NCBI RefSeq assembly: GCF_038595065.1 | Contig: NZ_CP152003.1 | Coordinates: 4,382,001 to 4,446,000 of the forward strand | From: Sutcliffiella sp. FSL R7-0096 | GTDB taxonomy: Bacteria; Bacillota; Bacilli; Bacillales; Bacillaceae_I | Reading direction: 5' to 3' | DNA: 64,000 nt | In this document: positions 29,556 to 39,380 of the stretch, in pieces | Position numbering within the stretch: position 1 is the first letter of the stretch | Layout: each line of letters opens with the position of its first letter | The notes under the pieces: model-generated | What the model was told of the DNA's origin: nothing | The model's database searches: none | What the model saw: the letters and a program-made list of their open reading frames with translations, nothing else | Program-made: the position numbers and the translations under genes

Positions 29556-30314
29556 TTATGCTTGAATTCTCTTCTTGACTGCATAATAGGCATAATTAAT
29601 TAGGCACCAGCTTGCATATGGAATACTAAGCTTTTCAATATGCCTGTAAACATACCAGTTTCTCTTTGCTGCTTTCAACTTGTTACTCGATATGGATCCT
29701 TCCACAAGGCGGTAATTGGATAATGGCTCTTGGATCCCGTACGCTATATATCCATCACGAAGAACTTGCAGCCATAAGGCATAATCTTGCCGGGTTCTTA
29801 TTAATGGCATTTGTAGCTGTCCAACCTGCCTGCGATCTATCATAACTGTTAAACAACCAATAATCGTATTTTTCAGCAAGCCTTTATAATCAATTTCAGA
29901 AGGGATTCTAATGACTTTATCTAAAAGATTACCGCTCTCATCCATTAAGTTATAGGCTGTGTAAGAAAAAGCATGATTATGTTGTTGCATGAACGCTAAT
30001 TGTTTTTCTAGCTTTTCTGGTAACCAAAAATCATCGCTGTCCAAAAAGGCTACATAATCACCTTTCGCTTCATTTAGTGCCGTATTCCTTGCAACAGCGG
30101 CACCACTATTTTCTTTAAGGAAGATTGGTTTGATCCTTGGATCATTAGCTGCATAGTCCTGTAAGATTTCCCTTGTATTATCACTTGAACAATCATCCAC
30201 GATGATCATTTCCCAATCGGTGAAAGTTTGTTTTTTTACTGATTCAATGGTTTCAGCAATAAACCTCTCCGCATTGTAGGAAGGAGTGATGACTGAAACT
30301 AATGGGGAAGACAT
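29556..30314 (-). CDS. tuaG: GT2 glycosyltransferase TuaG
   Basis: A 252-residue GT-A family 2 enzyme, last gene of the tua operon. N-terminus LVSVITPSYNAERFIAETIE, the metal-binding VDDCSSD, then YVAFLDSDDFW (DxD) and WLPEKLEKQ, and the acceptor-side RTRQDYALWLQVL. The start ATG at 30314 has AAGGGTGGTG; a GTG at 30326 has no spacing. Adds a sugar of the teichuronic repeat unit; acts at the inner membrane face. Confidence 0.88.
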   Translation of the reverse strand: MSSPLVSVITPSYNAERFIAETIESVKKQTFTDWEMIIVDDCSSDNTREILQDYAANDPRIKPIFLKENSGAAVARNTALNEAKGDYVAFLDSDDFWLPEKLEKQLAFMQQHNHAFSYTAYNLMDESGNLLDKVIRIPSEIDYKGLLKNTIIGCLTVMIDRRQVGQLQMPLIRTRQDYALWLQVLRDGYIAYGIQEPLSNYRLVEGSISSNKLKAAKRNWYVYRHIEKLSIPYASWCLINYAYYAVKKRIQA

Positions 30315-30328
30315 AGAAAACACCACCC

Positions 30329-31012
30329 TTACATATCGTCTTCTCTGAATAGAATTGGAACCACAATATATGCAAACACAAATGTTAGACCAACAAGCCC
30401 ACCTAAAACTGCCCGCTTTTTGGCAGAAAAGTTTTCTTGACGGTATTCATTTACTTTGATTGGCTCGGATAACTGCGAAGGATACAATGTCAATAACTCA
30501 TTTTGCAGTTCAAAGATAAAGCGTTGTTTATCTACCTTTGAATCCTCGCTCACCGTTTCATCACTCAGTGTTTGATAACTATCTTCCAAAATGGATGCTT
30601 TCTCTTGATACTTATCTTCGTCAAACTTTAAAAATGCGCCGACAAGCTTGTTCGATACTTCTTCGACTTCCTCTTCATCGTCCGAGCGGTAAGTCAAGTC
30701 AATGGCACTATTGGAAACAGTGTTTATAACCAAGCCCGATTTAACATCCTCTAACTCTTCAGGCCCATATTGAGGAAATACCGATTCAAGAAACGAATAT
30801 CCGGAGATAAAGTTTTTAACACTCTCTGGACTATTCATATTGGGGTCATCATAATACCCCAATTCTATCTTTGTCTTAGCAGAGTAACTAATGATAGGCT
30901 TTGTACTTTTTTCCAAAAAATAACCTAATCCTCCTAATAACAAAGGTAATATGATAAGCAACGGGATCGTTTTTTTTATTCGAGTCAACAATTTCTTAAA
31001 TAAGTTGTCCAT
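30329..31012 (-). CDS. tuaF: TuaF, Wzz-like membrane protein
   Basis: A 227-residue protein with membrane helices at residues 15-33 (IPLLIILPLLLGGLGYFLE) and about 198-218 (AVLGGLVGLTFVFAYIVVPI), flanking an extracytoplasmic helical, acidic domain: Wzz/chain-length-regulator topology. Matches TuaF in size and place between tuaE and tuaG. Likely modulates polymer length or assembly. Confidence 0.85.
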   Translation of the reverse strand: MDNLFKKLLTRIKKTIPLLIILPLLLGGLGYFLEKSTKPIISYSAKTKIELGYYDDPNMNSPESVKNFISGYSFLESVFPQYGPEELEDVKSGLVINTVSNSAIDLTYRSDDEEEVEEVSNKLVGAFLKFDEDKYQEKASILEDSYQTLSDETVSEDSKVDKQRFIFELQNELLTLYPSQLSEPIKVNEYRQENFSAKKRAVLGGLVGLTFVFAYIVVPILFREDDM

Positions 31013-31028
31013 GTTAATCTCCTTTTTT

Positions 31029-32504
31029 TCAAAGGTTATGATGAGGTACTATATTATCTCTTCGTTTCGTTCTTAATAAATTTAAAGTGGCTATGCCAAA
31101 TGCCAACAGCACCCAATGGAAGAACAGGTTAGCAACCGAACTAGGGCTTATACTAGAAATGACGAAGGCAGCCAAGGCAACAACGATTGCTTCCGTTACA
31201 AGTTTATACTGAGTGGTTAATCCATGCTCATGGTGTTTATAAAGTTTAAATAGTAGATATCCAAAAAAGGTTAAGTATCCGAGAACAACAAAGATACCGA
31301 AATTAGTGAAAATCTCTAGAAACCAAAAATGTACATTGGCTACTTCATCCGTATCATGAATGGAATAGTTTTGCATATAGTATTCGGTATTACCAGCCCC
31401 AACTCCCATCCCAAAAGAATCCAATGAGAAGTTGAAAGCATTTCTAATCAGATTGGCTCTACCAACATTGGATGGAAGCCTTTCGGAAAAATCATGGATG
31501 GTTGGGCTAAGGAACAAGCCGGAGAAGGTAGTCCAAAGTTTGTTGTGGAATACGGCAACAAATACTGCTGTCCCAATTGCCCCCAAGCGTAGTATCCATT
31601 TCTTCAACATTTTATTGCATAGAATAAATACATATACACCGATCCCAACCATCACAGCCAATTGGCTTGCGCGTGATTCACTTAAAAGAATGAGATGGAT
31701 TGCCATAAGTGATAACACAATTCCAAGAGCCTTCCAATATTTATTTTTCCCATTACGTATTAACGATAGGAAAAAGAATAAAGTAACAGACAGAAAGGTT
31801 GCAAAATCGTTTTGGTTCGTAAAGACGGAAGTAGGATAATGCTGTTTATATTCCGGCCCCAAATATAAAGTGGAGCTAGGAAGATGGTTTTTGGTAAAGG
31901 CATTCCAATAACCAATTAACATCACAAATACAGACATGAAAACCCATATGTAATAGAAATTCGACAGCCTTTTCAAATCATTGATAAATAGGGTTACGAC
32001 AAATATCAGAAAGATCCCCATAACCAAGATGGAAAGGTACTTAATTCCATTTGTAACCGATTTAGCCCACAAAAGTGTCAAAAGGGCATAATATAGCCAA
32101 AAAACAAAAAAAAGTAGAATTCCCTTTACCTTTATTCCTTCCCACTGTGCCCACAAATCTTTTCTAAAATCACTGCGAATGAAATTAAAAACAATCAAAA
32201 AACCTACTATTAACAGCAATATCCGATAGGGAAACAGACTGAAAAATCCTAAGTTAATCGCGAAAAAAGCATTGTTCAAGAAGGTAAGCCCCAATAAAAC
32301 GTAAATGGACACCATCAAGAACCTACTATCGAAAAGGTATTGTTTCATGATTACCAATAATAGCAGACCTATATTCAATAAAACTAAGAGAATAGAGAAT
32401 TTCGGTATATCAAGAAAGATTAAACCTACAGTTAGTATTGCACCCAGTAATAATCCTCCTACCCCAATTGCCACTTGCCTGTTGCCAGCAAATCCCAGGT
32501 TCAT
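31029..32504 (-). CDS. tuaE: TuaE, O-antigen polymerase-like
   Basis: A 491-residue protein with about 11-12 membrane helices and the large external loop of Wzy/O-antigen ligase proteins around residues 330-400 (FSERLPSNVGRANLIRNAFN, GMGVGAGNTEYYM), including the arginines typical of polymerases. It would polymerise teichuronic repeat units on undecaprenyl-PP outside the membrane. Length equals B. subtilis TuaE (about 488). Confidence 0.9.
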   Translation of the reverse strand: MNLGFAGNRQVAIGVGGLLLGAILTVGLIFLDIPKFSILLVLLNIGLLLLVIMKQYLFDSRFLMVSIYVLLGLTFLNNAFFAINLGFFSLFPYRILLLIVGFLIVFNFIRSDFRKDLWAQWEGIKVKGILLFFVFWLYYALLTLLWAKSVTNGIKYLSILVMGIFLIFVVTLFINDLKRLSNFYYIWVFMSVFVMLIGYWNAFTKNHLPSSTLYLGPEYKQHYPTSVFTNQNDFATFLSVTLFFFLSLIRNGKNKYWKALGIVLSLMAIHLILLSESRASQLAVMVGIGVYVFILCNKMLKKWILRLGAIGTAVFVAVFHNKLWTTFSGLFLSPTIHDFSERLPSNVGRANLIRNAFNFSLDSFGMGVGAGNTEYYMQNYSIHDTDEVANVHFWFLEIFTNFGIFVVLGYLTFFGYLLFKLYKHHEHGLTTQYKLVTEAIVVALAAFVISSISPSSVANLFFHWVLLAFGIATLNLLRTKRRDNIVPHHNL

Positions 32505-32630
32505 TTTCCTCCTCCTAAATCCACAACCAATATTAAATGAGGGGGCTCTCCTTGGAACTTTAGAAAGCCCTTAAAAATAAGTGTTGCAAATTATTATTCC
32601 AAAATATTCTTTACTGATACACACATAACA

Positions 32631-33938
32631 TTAATGAATCACAGGTCGCCCGATGGAATGGTAGATGATAGAATGTTTTCTTGCATCTTCCAGAGTAAAG
32701 ATGTTCCTGCCATCTATAATGATAGGGTTTTTCAAGTACCCTTTCACCTCATGAAGGTCTAGAGCCTTGACCTCAGGTAGGTCTGTTACAATAATGCATG
32801 CATCTGCATCCTTTAAAGCTTCGTACTCCTTCTCAAAATACTCTATGCTATCACCAAAATGCTTTTTCGCTTCATGAAGTGCTATCGGATCAAAAGCCTT
32901 TACCTTCGCTCCTGCATCAAGCAGCTCAGGAATGATCTCAAGTGACGGGGCATCTCGCATATCATCGGTGTTTGGTTTGAAGGCCAAGCCCATTACGGCA
33001 AAGGTTTTCCCTTCAATGTCACCGAAGACATCCATGACCTTTTTAACCACTTTGGTTTTTTGATTATCATTTGTCTCCATAACTGCCCGGATCAATTTAA
33101 AATTATATCCGACTGAATTTGCTATATGGAGCAAAGCACTAGTATCTTTTGGGAAGCAGGACCCTCCGTAGCCTATACCAGCGTTGAGGAATTTCTTGCC
33201 GATTCGACTGTCTAGACCCATACCTTCTGCCACTTTGGTCACGTCTGCACCGATTTCTTCACAAATGTTAGCTATATCATTAATGAAAGAAATTTTTGTG
33301 GCTAGAAAAGCGTTTGAAGCATATTTAATCATTTCAGCGCTTTCCAAGTCTGACTTGATTATCACGGTATTAAAAGGAGCATGTAATTCTTCAATGATTT
33401 TTGCTGCTTTTTCACTGGAAGCACCAATCACGGCACGTTCCATATTCATAGTATCTTGAATTGCCGACCCTTCACGGAGAAATTCAGGATTTGAAACCAC
33501 ATCAAATTCCTGGTTTCCACCAGAGACTTCTCTGATTATTTTAGTCACACGTTTCCCTGTACCAACAGGGACAGTGCTTTTATTTACAACTATTTTATAA
33601 CCGTTCAGGTTCTCGCCGATAGTCTTTGCAACAGCATCCACATAAGACAAATTAGCTTCGCCGGTATCTGCCATCGGTGTACCTACAGCGATATAAACAA
33701 TATCCGCTTCCTGGATAGCATTGGGAATATCGGTTGTAAAGGAAAGGGTATTTCTCTCCACATTTTTCTTTACGAGGTCTTCTAACCCCGGCTCATAAAT
33801 AGGAATGATCCCTTTTTGCAAGTTGCTTATTTTAGCTTCGTCTATATCGCAACATGTTACATGATTTCCAATTTCCGCAAAACATGTACCGGACACTAAA
33901 CCCACATATCCAGTCCCCATTACTGCTATTCTTTTCAT
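32631..33938 (-). CDS. tuaD: UDP-glucose 6-dehydrogenase TuaD
   Basis: A 435-residue NAD-dependent enzyme making UDP-glucuronate from UDP-glucose. Rossmann motif AVMGTGYVGLVSGTCFAEIG, then STVPVGTG, NPEFLREGSAI, NAFLATKISFINDIANICE and the catalytic Cys in GIGYGGSCFPKDTSAL near residue 260; the C-terminal domain has GLAFKPNTDDMRDAPS. Follows gtaB after 5 bp, so substrate supply and oxidation are co-expressed. Confidence 0.96.
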   Translation of the reverse strand: MKRIAVMGTGYVGLVSGTCFAEIGNHVTCCDIDEAKISNLQKGIIPIYEPGLEDLVKKNVERNTLSFTTDIPNAIQEADIVYIAVGTPMADTGEANLSYVDAVAKTIGENLNGYKIVVNKSTVPVGTGKRVTKIIREVSGGNQEFDVVSNPEFLREGSAIQDTMNMERAVIGASSEKAAKIIEELHAPFNTVIIKSDLESAEMIKYASNAFLATKISFINDIANICEEIGADVTKVAEGMGLDSRIGKKFLNAGIGYGGSCFPKDTSALLHIANSVGYNFKLIRAVMETNDNQKTKVVKKVMDVFGDIEGKTFAVMGLAFKPNTDDMRDAPSLEIIPELLDAGAKVKAFDPIALHEAKKHFGDSIEYFEKEYEALKDADACIIVTDLPEVKALDLHEVKGYLKNPIIIDGRNIFTLEDARKHSIIYHSIGRPVIH

Positions 33939-33943
33939 ATTAC

Positions 33944-34834
33944 CTATCCTTTCGTGATGTAATTGGATTGAGCTAAGGAATTTAGATAGTCTATAACTTC
34001 TTCTCTCAGATCATCTCTATCAAGGGCAAAATCAACAGTGGCTTTAATAAAGCCGAACTTATCTCCGACATCATAGCGAATTCCACCAAATTGATAGGCT
34101 AAGACTTGTTGCTGGGTATTCAGGGTGTTAATCGCATCTGTTAGTTGTATCTCCCCACCTGAACCCTTTGGCGTATTTTCGAGTATCTCAAATATCTCAG
34201 GAGTTAACACATAACGTCCCATGATAGCATAATTCGAAGGGGCATCAGCCAGTTTAGGCTTCTCTACAAATCCATCTACATTTATGACATTCTCTTCTAG
34301 CTTCTCTTCTTTTGGGGAAACAATTCCATATTTTGATACATCTGTATCAGGCACGCTTTGAATACCTACTACAGACGAACCGTATTTATCATAAACATCA
34401 ATTAATTGCTGCAGACAAGGAGTCTCTCCTTTTACGATGTCGTCGCCAAGCATGACTCCAAAAGCATCGTTTCCAATGAACTTCCTTGCACACCAGATGG
34501 CATGTCCGAGTCCAAGGGGCTCTTTTTGCCTTATGTAATGGATGTTCGCCAAATTTGCAATGGATTTAATCTCTTCCAGGATGTCGTACTTTTCTTTTTT
34601 CTCTAACGTTTCCTCTAATTCATATGATTTATCGAAATGATCTTCAATTGCCCGCTTACCTCTTCCACTGACAATGATGATATCCTCAATACCTGATTGT
34701 ACCGCTTCCTCCACGATATACTGGATGGTAGGTTTATCTACAATCGGTAGCATTTCTTTAGGCTGTGCCTTTGTGGCAGGCAAAAAACGCGTACCAAGTC
34801 CAGCAGCTGGGATAATTACCTTTTTAATAGTCAT
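33944..34834 (-). CDS. gtaB: UTP-glucose-1-phosphate uridylyltransferase
   Basis: A 296-residue nucleotidyltransferase making UDP-glucose. N-terminal [20 protein letters not shown] and [20 protein letters not shown] are diagnostic, followed by [10 protein letters not shown] and the uridine-site GFVEKP. ATG 34834 has GAGGTGG. In B. subtilis gtaB stands elsewhere; here it is embedded between tuaC and tuaD, providing UDP-glucose for TuaD. Confidence 0.95.
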   Translation of the reverse strand: MTIKKVIIPAAGLGTRFLPATKAQPKEMLPIVDKPTIQYIVEEAVQSGIEDIIIVSGRGKRAIEDHFDKSYELEETLEKKEKYDILEEIKSIANLANIHYIRQKEPLGLGHAIWCARKFIGNDAFGVMLGDDIVKGETPCLQQLIDVYDKYGSSVVGIQSVPDTDVSKYGIVSPKEEKLEENVINVDGFVEKPKLADAPSNYAIMGRYVLTPEIFEILENTPKGSGGEIQLTDAINTLNTQQQVLAYQFGGIRYDVGDKFGFIKATVDFALDRDDLREEVIDYLNSLAQSNYITKG

Positions 34835-34859
34835 TGCTTCCACCTCAGAAATTGAATTT

Positions 34860-36032
34860 TCATTTTAATAATTTTCGATAAGTTTCTATAAGCTCTTTTG
34901 AATTTTCCGTAACATCAAACTTGGTAGTCACTCTATCGTAGAGATCCTTAATGATTTCTACATTATAAACCCCTTCATCTATATACCCTAAAACTCCTTT
35001 TACAATCTCACTTGAGGATTTAGGTTCAATCAAAAGGTCCTTATATTCTCCAAACAATTCAGGAATACCGCCAACATTGGAAGAAAGTACAGGAACTCTT
35101 AAAGCCAACGCTTCAATGATGACAGTAGGCATCCCTTCCCTGTATGAAGGAAGAAGGAAGATATCGGCTGCTTGAAGGTGCTCCTTTACCTTTTCGTTCG
35201 GAAGTTGTCCCGTTAGAATGATCTTATCATTCCCAACCATTGTCGTCCTTAACGGTCCATCGCCAACAAGCACTAATCGGAATCGGTCATCAAGTTCGTC
35301 TATTGCCTGAGCAAGCTCTCGAATACCCTTTTCATTCATCAAGCGGCCAACATACAATAGAAGCTTTTTATCATCAGGTAAGCCAAGCCTTTGTCTTAAC
35401 TCGCATTTTTCCTGATGACTCAAATCATTACTTGAGAACCTCTGCATATTCACCCCGATAGGAAGAACCTCAGGCTTTACACCTGTCAGTTTCTCTGTAC
35501 TCTGAGCTAATGCACCACTCACAGCTGTTACCTCGCCAGCATTTCTAACTGCCAGTTTAAATGCTTCCATTGCGCCTTTACTGTAATGGGGATATACATT
35601 TACATCACTACCGTGTAGCGTCAACACATAAGGTACATTGTATTTCTTTGATAGAATTGCTGCGGCACCACCACTTGGCATCGCAAAATGTGCGTGGATG
35701 ACATCAAATTTAACGTGTTTTTTTTCAATATATTGACTGATAGCTTTTGCAAAGCGTTTATGAGGCTGAGCCCATTTCAGTTGCCCTGGCAGAGCTAAGA
35801 ACCGAGGACGATGAACATTGACCCCATTCCACTCATAGTTTTCCGGGAACTTTTTATAATTACGATATTTGTTACTTACCTTTGTTAAAATGCCGGGTGA
35901 ATAAGGTACAGGTGCCACCACTTCAATATCCACCCCTAATCCCCGAATAGATTCTGCCTGTGTTTGATGGAACACACCAGCACCCGGCAAATGATCTGAA
36001 GGATATGCTGATGTAATAAAAAGCACCTTCAT
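34860..36032 (-). CDS. tuaC: GT4 glycosyltransferase TuaC
   Basis: A 390-residue GT-B family 4 enzyme. N-domain [20 protein letters not shown] and [40 protein letters not shown]-domain [20 protein letters not shown], then [20 protein letters not shown] with the E-x7-E motif. ATG 36032 overlaps the tuaB stop as TGATG. Acts in teichuronic repeat assembly. Confidence 0.9.
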   Translation of the reverse strand: MKVLFITSAYPSDHLPGAGVFHQTQAESIRGLGVDIEVVAPVPYSPGILTKVSNKYRNYKKFPENYEWNGVNVHRPRFLALPGQLKWAQPHKRFAKAISQYIEKKHVKFDVIHAHFAMPSGGAAAILSKKYNVPYVLTLHGSDVNVYPHYSKGAMEAFKLAVRNAGEVTAVSGALAQSTEKLTGVKPEVLPIGVNMQRFSSNDLSHQEKCELRQRLGLPDDKKLLLYVGRLMNEKGIRELAQAIDELDDRFRLVLVGDGPLRTTMVGNDKIILTGQLPNEKVKEHLQAADIFLLPSYREGMPTVIIEALALRVPVLSSNVGGIPELFGEYKDLLIEPKSSSEIVKGVLGYIDEGVYNVEIIKDLYDRVTTKFDVTENSKELIETYRKLLK

Positions 36033-37495
36033 CACAATCCCCCCTTTTTAAGAATTTTCTTCACAGGTTTCCATTCTTTAACTTCTGGATACCCAAAATA
36101 GATTGCAAAGATATAGATGATCCCACCGACTCCAACCGAGAGGGCAATATTTATATAGATATTAACAGCTTCGACATTGTATAAAGCCGTCTTGAGGAAA
36201 TAGACCAAAATGGCCATCATACCTGTTAGAACAATCGGTTTTAACAAAGTTCTAACGTATTCCCTCATTTCCAAATCAATTAATAATTTCAGTAACCATC
36301 TTCCAATCAAGAAGTTGATAAAACTTGTGACAACATATGTCCAAGCAACTATATATATATCATACTTAGTAGCAAAGTACATAGTGATACCATATAGGAG
36401 CATGACACCGAAGTCCCAATAGAAGGCAATATTTGCTTTTCCTTTTGCCAAGATGACGGAACCATTAGGGTTCATCAGCACTCTTAAGATACCCACTATC
36501 GCCAAGATTCCTAAAATAGGTGCTGCATCCAACCATCTTGCTCCAAAGAACACTTCAATAAACAAGTCGGAAATGGCCATTAACCCTAGTAATAGAGGCA
36601 AACTGACAAGTGCCAGCATTTTCGTTACATTTAGGAACCCTTCAATCAGCAACTTGTTATCAGACTGGCTTCTTGAGAACACCGGAAAGGCAACCCGCGT
36701 TATGATTGGGTTTATCTTCATCACCGGGATTGTGACGACTTGATAGGCCAGTGAGTAGATACCGAGCGCTTCTGCTCCTAGAAATCTTCCTATTAATATG
36801 TAGTCGATGTTTGCTCCAATCCTATTTACAAGACGGGACATCAGTTGGAATACACCAAACGACATCAATTCTTTAATGGAAGATAAATTAAATATGAAGG
36901 ATGGCTTCCAAGTTTTTGAGTACACAACAAAATACAAAATGCCCTTTAAAGAGTTAAGAATAACTTGCGAGATGACATAGGCATATAACTCCTGGATAAG
37001 GAAAATCAATACAAGTAAACTTATAAATGAAGCAACGTTCGTAGCCACTTCTATCCTACTTAATAGATTGAAATTAAGGTCTTTCTGTAGCAAATATTGA
37101 AATTGCTGACCAATCGGCGCAATCAGGAACATTATTCCGAGTACTTTTATTAATGGGATTAATTCAGGCTGGTTATAGAATCCTGCAATCAACGGACTCG
37201 CAAAAAATAGTCCAATAAATAAAAGGATACCTACAATGATATTCAGCCAATATAACGTAGATAATTGTTCATGAGATACCTTTTCTTTCTGAATGATAGC
37301 TGCACTAAAACCCATATCTAGAAGAATTTGAGTGAAAATGACTACGGTTGTTATCATTCCTACAACACCGAATTGTTCTTTTGTTAAAAGATTCCCCAAG
37401 ATGGCAAATTGAACAATTTGAATTACGGTAATGATAATGGTGGATAATGCTGTCCATTTTGCCCCGGATAAAATCTGTTTTGTGATTGTCGACAT
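36032..37495 (-). CDS. tuaB: TuaB, polysaccharide flippase
   Basis: A 487-residue membrane protein with about 14 hydrophobic segments of the Wzx/MATE superfamily, beginning QILSGAKWTALSTIIITVIQ and LGNLLTKEQFGVVGMITTVV. It would flip lipid-linked repeat units. First gene of this operon; a tuaA-type priming transferase is not seen next to it. Confidence 0.9.
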   Translation of the reverse strand: MSTITKQILSGAKWTALSTIIITVIQIVQFAILGNLLTKEQFGVVGMITTVVIFTQILLDMGFSAAIIQKEKVSHEQLSTLYWLNIIVGILLFIGLFFASPLIAGFYNQPELIPLIKVLGIMFLIAPIGQQFQYLLQKDLNFNLLSRIEVATNVASFISLLVLIFLIQELYAYVISQVILNSLKGILYFVVYSKTWKPSFIFNLSSIKELMSFGVFQLMSRLVNRIGANIDYILIGRFLGAEALGIYSLAYQVVTIPVMKINPIITRVAFPVFSRSQSDNKLLIEGFLNVTKMLALVSLPLLLGLMAISDLFIEVFFGARWLDAAPILGILAIVGILRVLMNPNGSVILAKGKANIAFYWDFGVMLLYGITMYFATKYDIYIVAWTYVVTSFINFLIGRWLLKLLIDLEMREYVRTLLKPIVLTGMMAILVYFLKTALYNVEAVNIYINIALSVGVGGIIYIFAIYFGYPEVKEWKPVKKILKKGGL

Positions 37496-37556
37496 ATATA
37501 TATACCTTCTTTAAAATACTTTCTGCTATTATTTACAAATAAAAACCCATTTATAG

Positions 37557-37562
37557 ATTATA
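37557..37562 (-). promoter_or_regulatory. -10 element of the tua operon
   Basis: TGCTATAAT on the minus strand, an extended consensus -10 about 60 bp upstream of tuaB; no clear -35. I looked for 11-bp-spaced TT(A/T)ACA repeats expected for PhoP control as in B. subtilis tua and found only a lone TTTACA. Confidence 0.5.
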
Positions 37563-37653
37563 GCACAAAGTAATTTAATACTACCTCTAAGACGGCGTTT
37601 AGATATTACAATTACTTTTCATTCATGTAAAGATTTTCACTAAAGTTTCAAAG

Positions 37654-37694
37654 GAAAAAATTATAGCCTGCTTCTTTGAAAAGAAACAGGCTAC
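37654..37694 (-). terminator. terminator of lytC
   Basis: Minus-strand TAGCCTGTTTC...GAAGCAGGCTA stem (one mismatch region) followed by TAATTTTTTCC. Confidence 0.85.
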
Positions 37695-37710
37695 ATGAAC
37701 ACTCATTATT

Positions 37711-39213
37711 TTAATTAGAGAAATACTTCTCTACCCCATTGTAGATTGCTTGGGCTGCTTTTTCTCTGAAGGAGGCATTAGCTAAAAGCTTTGCTTCATC
37801 AGGGTTACTAATGAATGCAATTTCAACCAATACACTAGGCATCTGCGAATCCCTGATCACTACGAACGAACCTTCTTTAACACCTCGATCACGTAAACCA
37901 AGCTCTTTCACCAACTCTCCTTGGATAGCTTCTGCAAGCTCTTTACTCTCTTTTGATTGATATCTGCCATTATACCAAGTCTCTGTTCCATTAGATGAAG
38001 GATCGGTGAAAGAGTTTGCATGGATACTGACAAAGATATCTGCCCCCCTATTTTGTGCGTCTAGCACACGATCTGCTAAGGGAATATATACGTCGTTAGT
38101 CCTTGTCATTAAAGGTAGTGAACCAGCAGTGGTGACTTTACTCTCTAATCGCTTGGCAATATCCAACACGACTGTTTTCTCTTGTACGCCATTCCCCACA
38201 GCACCCGGATCTGTTCCACCGTGTCCCGCATCAATCGCTACTCTTTTCCCGAGCATAGGCGCAGATAATGTTCTTACAACATTTGTCCCAACCGAAGTTG
38301 TCCCACCTAGCACCACAAAAGTCCCGATACCTTTTTCCTTGATTACATTTATTGTTGTACTCGGCACCTGAGTAGGCTGAGTCAATAGAATAACAGAGTT
38401 TTGCTTAGCCGCAAGGACAGAACCTGCCAAAGCATCGGCATAGGCATGTCCATTAGCAATGTAAGCTTTCTTTGCATTTAGGTTTAACTGCTTCACAACA
38501 TTCGTTGCAACCTGGAAACGATCATTACCGCCAATTCTGGTTTTGGTCGTAGATGGTAAGTTGTTGAACACAGTACGGGAAACACTTGTTTCCCCTCCCA
38601 TAACATATGTGGTCGAAACATTTCGATTTCTTAAGGTAGTGGAAGTGATACTCGGAATACTATTGCTTTCTGTCAACAAGATAGGAATACCGTTTCTTGC
38701 CGCATATGGAGCGATGGATAGGGAATCAGCTTCCGCTCTTCCATTTGCTACTATCGCGATGTTTTTAGCCGGTAACTCATTTGCGATATTAGCTGCCACT
38801 TCAAAACGATCTTTCCCACTAATTCTTCTTACATTAATGCTACTTCCCAATCTTCTAATCTCAGATATTACATTATCAGATACACTTGTCGTACCACCGA
38901 TTACAATTACATTGCTTGCCCGTAATTCTTGTAATCTCTTTTTCGTTGTATCTGGTAAACTTCCAGCTCGTGTCAATAGTATCGGTGCATTTAAACGATA
39001 TGCCAATGGAGAAGCTGCCAATGCATCTGCATAGGCATCACCTGAAGATATGATAACGGTATTGGATGTAGTCCAGCCTTCCCTTGAAACATTCACAGCA
39101 ACATCGTAACGATTTGCTCCATCTATTCTTGTTGGTCCACTAGCTTCAGCAGTATTTACCTCTAAAAGCGTAGTAAAAAGAACCAAACAGATGAGCATAA
39201 TAAACTTACGCAC
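37711..39213 (-). CDS. lytC: N-acetylmuramoyl-L-alanine amidase LytC
   Basis: A 500-residue secreted autolysin. Signal peptide (KFIMLICLVLFTTLLEVNTAEA), then three CWB2 wall-binding repeats over residues 30-310, each with R(I/D)xGxNRYDVAxN and VIGGTTSVS signatures. The C-terminal Amidase_3 domain (325-500) has KRVAIDAGHGGTDPGAVGNG and IFVSIHANSF with zinc ligands and the catalytic Glu in VLVEIAFISN. Start GTG behind GGGAGG. Follows lytB and has its own terminator and a TGGTATATT extended -10 upstream, so it can be expressed apart from lytAB. Confidence 0.95.
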   Translation of the reverse strand: MRKFIMLICLVLFTTLLEVNTAEASGPTRIDGANRYDVAVNVSREGWTTSNTVIISSGDAYADALAASPLAYRLNAPILLTRAGSLPDTTKKRLQELRASNVIVIGGTTSVSDNVISEIRRLGSSINVRRISGKDRFEVAANIANELPAKNIAIVANGRAEADSLSIAPYAARNGIPILLTESNSIPSITSTTLRNRNVSTTYVMGGETSVSRTVFNNLPSTTKTRIGGNDRFQVATNVVKQLNLNAKKAYIANGHAYADALAGSVLAAKQNSVILLTQPTQVPSTTINVIKEKGIGTFVVLGGTTSVGTNVVRTLSAPMLGKRVAIDAGHGGTDPGAVGNGVQEKTVVLDIAKRLESKVTTAGSLPLMTRTNDVYIPLADRVLDAQNRGADIFVSIHANSFTDPSSNGTETWYNGRYQSKESKELAEAIQGELVKELGLRDRGVKEGSFVVIRDSQMPSVLVEIAFISNPDEAKLLANASFREKAAQAIYNGVEKYFSN

Positions 39214-39351
39214 TTGATTACCTCCCTAAAATTTTCATCTCTCGACAAATATACCAAATTTCTGCAAATTTTTCATTAGTTTATTACAAATCCAAGTCGT
39301 TTTTTGCAAAAATAAGTCAATATTCACAGGTAACCTACTATTCTATGACCA

Positions 39352-39380
39352 TAAAAAATAAGCCGGAGTGATCCGGCTTA
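39352..39380 (-). terminator. terminator of lytB
   Basis: Perfect 8-bp stem AAGCCGGA-N4-TCCGGCTT followed on the minus strand by ATTTTTTATG. Confidence 0.9.

Noticed and set aside
29384-29593. 69-codon minus-strand frame
   Set aside because: Lies across the MITE-like element, the terminator and the end of tuaG; no ribosome site and no family.
37496-37660. PhoP box ahead of tuaB
   Set aside because: Only one TTTACA hexamer; no 11-bp repeats.
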